Below are positions 61,240 through 64,000 of a stretch of 64,000 nt of DNA, piece by piece; position 1 is the stretch's first letter, and the number at the start of each line of letters is the position of its first letter. The stretch covers positions 2,173,001 through 2,237,000 of the forward strand of contig NZ_JACCBF010000001.1 in NCBI RefSeq assembly GCF_013409625.1, written 5' to 3'. The position numbers were made by a program, and so were the translations under genes. Under the pieces are notes generated by a model, which saw nothing but the letters and a program-made list of their open reading frames with translations, had not been told where the DNA came from and made no database searches. This DNA is from Nocardioides kongjuensis. Lineage in GTDB: Bacteria > Actinomycetota > Actinomycetes > Propionibacteriales > Nocardioidaceae.

Positions 61240-62313
61240 TCAGCGCACGATGAAGCCCTCCCCGAGCCCGGCGAACGCGTGGCACAGCGCGGGGTGCACG
61301 ACCTGCGCACCGGACTCGAGGTCGAACCAGCGGTCGACGTGCGCCCAGTGGTGCGGGTGGATCATGTAGTCCACGGTGAGCCCGTCGAGGTCGGCGTACT
61401 CCTGCTCCCACACGAAGTCCCACGCCGTGCCGTCGGTGGCGTCCCACTCGAGCGTGACCGCCCGGCTCAATCGCCAGTTGCGGATCGACGCGATGTGCGC
61501 GGGCATGGCCAGGGTGTCGCGGGCGAACTCCGCCTCGACCTCAGGGTCCACGCCCGGCAGCAGGCGGAAGAGCGCGGTGCGCTTGACGCCGCCGACGATG
61601 CCGGGCTCGCGGGCGCCGGCACCGATCGTGTCGAGACCGAGCGCCGACCACGACGCGCAGTGCTCCTCGAGCGCGGGCAGCAGCACGTCGGTCCACAGCT
61701 CCGACTTCCGCGCGACCTGCGCGCTCTCCCGGTCGGGGTGGATCAGGTCCCAGGTGAAGTGCCCGGCCCCGAGGTCGGCGAGGAAGTTCGGGCTCAGGAT
61801 CGCGGCCTCGATGCCGGGCAGCTCGGCCGCTCGCGCGAGCACGGTCGCCAGCGCACCCATCTCGGCCTCACCGGCGCCGGCGGGCAGGTACAGCTGCGCG
61901 GTCTCGCGCCACCGGCTGGGGGTGACCCCGTCCGGCCGGGTGTCCGCGGGCACCGGCCCGACCTGGTCCGGCGCCAGGAGGTAGGTCCGGGCCCGGGACA
62001 CGACGAGCGCATCGACGTCCGCCCAGAACTGCACGACGTCGGGCGCGTGGGTCTGGGCACGGGCGGTCCAGAAGCCGCCGGCGTCGGGCAGGTTCCAGCG
62101 CACCCACAGCACGATGGGCTGGTCGGCGAGGGCGAGCGGCGGGGAGACCTGCTCGTCGACGAGCGTGAGGCCGCGTGCGGCCGCGCCGACGGCGTAGCCG
62201 GCGAGGAGCTCGCGCAGCCGCGGCAGGTCGGCGGCGAAGACCTCGAAGCGGTCCTGGACGACGATCGGGTCGGCGGTCGGGTGGGCGGTCGGGTCTGGGG
62301 TCGGTGTGGTCAT
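61240..62313 (-). CDS. Dabb-domain (stress-responsive A/B barrel) protein
   Basis: A 357-residue protein. The C-terminal 110 residues (VKRTALFRLLPGVD, IRNWRLSRAV, WDFVWEQEYADLDGL, YMIHPHHW) form a Dabb ferredoxin-like barrel. The N-terminal half has a similar hydrophobic strand pattern (PIVLWVRWNLP) and could be a diverged second barrel. Unknown function; relatives include polyketide cyclases and stress proteins. Located 10 nt before the oxidoreductase stop, so the two are probably one operon. Confidence 0.65.
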   Translation of the reverse strand: MTTPTPDPTAHPTADPIVVQDRFEVFAADLPRLRELLAGYAVGAAARGLTLVDEQVSPPLALADQPIVLWVRWNLPDAGGFWTARAQTHAPDVVQFWADVDALVVSRARTYLLAPDQVGPVPADTRPDGVTPSRWRETAQLYLPAGAGEAEMGALATVLARAAELPGIEAAILSPNFLADLGAGHFTWDLIHPDRESAQVARKSELWTDVLLPALEEHCASWSALGLDTIGAGAREPGIVGGVKRTALFRLLPGVDPEVEAEFARDTLAMPAHIASIRNWRLSRAVTLEWDATDGTAWDFVWEQEYADLDGLTVDYMIHPHHWAHVDRWFDLESGAQVVHPALCHAFAGLGEGFIVR

Positions 62314-62323
62314 CTCGTCGCCC

Positions 62324-63307
62324 TCAGAGGTCCGCGACCTTGAGCACGATCTTGCCGCGCGTGTGGCCGGTCTGGATCGCCTCGTGGGCGGCGGCTGCCT
62401 CGCGCAGGTCGAGCTCGCGGATCTCCGGGAGCCTCACCTCGCCGGACACGACCAGGCCGGCGATCGTGGCGAGCGCGGGCGCGCAGTCGATGTCGGTCAT
62501 CATCGAGTAGACGCGCTCGATGCCGCGTCCGGCGGCCGCCGCGACGTCGGCGGGGATGTCGCCGTCGTCGACGAGGGTCGGGATGCTGACGAAGGCGCCG
62601 CCGTCGCGGACCAGGTCGAGGCCGTGGGCCAGCGAGCTCGCGCCGGCGGTGTTGACGAGCAGGTCGAGGCCGTCGGGCGCCCACTCCTTGACCGCGGCGG
62701 TGACGTCCTCGGTGACGTAGTCGATGACCCGATCGACGCCGAGCCCACGCAGGTAGGCGACGTTGCCGGTGCTGCAGGTCGCGGCCACCTCGGCGCCGGC
62801 GGCGCGGGCGAACTGGACCGCGAAGCTGCCGAGACCGCCGGAGCCGCCGTGCACCAGCACCCGCTGGCCGGGCTGCACGCCCCCGTTGTGCTGCAGGGCC
62901 TGCCACGCGGTGAGCGCAGCCACCGGCAGTGCTGCCGCCTCGGCGAAGCCCATCGCCTCGGGGACCGGTGCCACCCGGTCGACGTTCGCCACGACGTACT
63001 CCGCATAGCTGCCCTGGGCGCCCTGGCCGTGGTTGGTCGGCGTGACCACGCGGTCGCCGACGGCGAACCCGGTGACGCCCTCGCCGAGCGCATCGACCAC
63101 GCCGGCGGCGTCGAAGCCCAGCACGTACGGGAAGACGTAGGGACGGAAGGCGGCCAGCATGCCCTGCCGGTTCTTCCAGTCGGCGGGGTTCACCCCGGCG
63201 TACGCCACGCGCACCCGTACCTCGCCCGGCCCCGGCTCGGGGGTCTCGATCTCGCCGTACTGCAGGACCTCGGGCCCGCCCGTCTCGTTCATGATCATCG
63301 CGAACAT
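62324..63307 (-). CDS. NADPH:quinone reductase-like zinc-independent MDR oxidoreductase
   Basis: A 327-residue medium-chain dehydrogenase/reductase. N-terminal GroES-like domain (AYAGVNPADWKNRQG), Rossmann motif VHGGSGGLGSFAVQFARAAGAEV, and no structural or catalytic zinc cysteines, as in quinone oxidoreductase/zeta-crystallin proteins. Catalyses NADPH-dependent reduction of quinones or enals. ATG 63307. Confidence 0.92.
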   Translation of the reverse strand: MFAMIMNETGGPEVLQYGEIETPEPGPGEVRVRVAYAGVNPADWKNRQGMLAAFRPYVFPYVLGFDAAGVVDALGEGVTGFAVGDRVVTPTNHGQGAQGSYAEYVVANVDRVAPVPEAMGFAEAAALPVAALTAWQALQHNGGVQPGQRVLVHGGSGGLGSFAVQFARAAGAEVAATCSTGNVAYLRGLGVDRVIDYVTEDVTAAVKEWAPDGLDLLVNTAGASSLAHGLDLVRDGGAFVSIPTLVDDGDIPADVAAAAGRGIERVYSMMTDIDCAPALATIAGLVVSGEVRLPEIRELDLREAAAAHEAIQTGHTRGKIVLKVADL

Positions 63308-63561
63308 GGGCCGAGCGTGGCGCCGGTCACACCGCTCGCCGAGCGTGCTCCCGCTGAGCGGGACGCACCGGGGGCCCACCAAATCGGTGGAGTGCAGCAG
63401 CCGCGCCGACGTACCGTGGAGGAGTCGGACCTCGCGCAGAGGTCTCCTGCCCTTCACGCCTTCGTGGCCGAACGGAAATACGGACCCTGGACGATCCATC
63501 CGACAGGTGGCGTACGACCAAGCGGCCAGGCCGGCGAGCAGGAAGGGGGTGACGGCAGCCA
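63308..63561. other. Intergenic region upstream of HNH gene
   Basis: About 254 bp without a convincing gene, holding the divergent promoters of the quinone reductase-like and HNH genes. An AT-richer patch at 63470-63485 (acggaaatacgg) is the only visible promoter-like stretch; no clear inverted repeat was found. Confidence 0.4.
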
Positions 63562-64000
63562 TGACGACCGTGATGCTGCTCAACGCCTCCTACGAGCCGC
63601 TCGGCACGGTGACCTTCCAGCACGCCGTGCGGATGCTGTTCCGCGAGGTGGCCACCGTCGAGGAGGCGCACGACGACCGGATGATCGGGCCGCACCCGTG
63701 GCCGCGGGTGATCCGGCTGGTGCGCTACGTCGCCGCGAAGTGGATGTACCGCCCCGCGGCGTACTCCCGCAGCAACGTGCTCAAGCGCGACCGGCACCGG
63801 TGCGCCTACTGCGGCTCGTACGCCACGACCATCGACCACGTGCTCCCGCAGAGTCGCGGCGGTGGGTGGACGTGGCTGAACACGGTCGCTGCGTGCAGCC
63901 CGTGCAACGGCCGCAAGGCCAACCGCACCCCTGCCGAGGCCGGCATGCGGCTGCGACTCGACCCGTTCGTGCCGACGCGGGCACAGCTCGCCGTCGCCTG
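63562..64000 (+). CDS. HNH endonuclease, partial at right edge
   Basis: At least 146 residues from ATG 63562 (MTTVMLLNASYEPLG); the gene runs off the window. The zinc HNH motif is complete: CAYCGS, then TTIDHVLPQSRGG, then NTVAACSPCNGRKANRT. This is the widespread actinobacterial HNH family seen as a stand-alone conserved gene rather than in mobile introns. A GTG at 63550 is an alternative start. Confidence 0.9.

Overview
This 64 kb window is chromosomal DNA from a very GC-rich actinobacterium. Many GTG starts, chains of ATGA-overlapping genes, a mycobacterial-type FprA and the overall gene mix best fit Nocardioides or another member of the Nocardioidaceae. That assignment is inference, because no rRNA or marker gene is present. 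No tRNA, rRNA, CRISPR array, insertion sequence or prophage was seen. Coding density is close to complete, and no gene-free stretch exceeds about 260 bases.

Region 1 (1-16 kb) is mixed housekeeping. It starts with a type IV pilus operon on the minus strand (pilA, pilT, pilB, partial pilC). Next come a PhaC-like hydrolase, an SDR, and an Lrp regulator divergent from phenylalanine hydroxylase. A nuclease-like gene follows, flanked by two copies of a 63-bp palindromic repeat. Then come a LysR regulator, a divergently encoded histidine kinase and response regulator with a membrane protein, FprA, and a secreted trypsin-like PDZ protease.

Region 2 (15.6-36.4 kb) looks like a catabolic island. A MarR gene is divergent from an eight-gene operon (extradiol-type VOC dioxygenase, aspartate-dehydrogenase-like enzyme, alpha/beta hydrolase, cupin, SDR with an altered active site, ThDP enzyme, aldehyde dehydrogenase, NicC-like flavin hydroxylase). 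A second eight-gene operon encodes a complete peptide/opine-type ABC importer, two paralogous TIM-barrel isomerases and a BBE-type flavoprotein oxidase. A creatinase-like M24 protein, a GntR regulator and a D-2-hydroxyacid dehydrogenase are divergent from the importer. A 14-bp motif is shared by the two operon promoters. The substrate is unknown; an imported aromatic or heteroaromatic compound with an amine or sugar-like part is plausible.

Region 3 (38-54.3 kb) reads as one peptide-scavenging system aimed at D-amino-acid-containing peptides. It holds an S12 serine peptidase homologue, an M19 dipeptidase, a dipeptide ABC importer, a one-chain fusion of an erythromycin-esterase-like domain to a prolyl oligopeptidase, and the three-gene set M20 deacylase, GNAT acyltransferase and N-succinylamino acid racemase. 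That trio is known in other bacteria to convert D- to L-amino acids. A PucR regulator sits in the middle, and the dyad TTCGTC-N6-GACGAA (with a one-base variant) lies before pucR, before the binding-protein gene and before the ATPase gene.

Region 4 (54.3-64 kb) holds a TetR/MFS/VOC unit, proline catabolism (putB, pruA and a divergent PucR-type regulator with twin operator-like palindromes), a GreA-like protein, a Dabb-domain protein, a quinone-oxidoreductase-like enzyme and the start of an HNH endonuclease gene.
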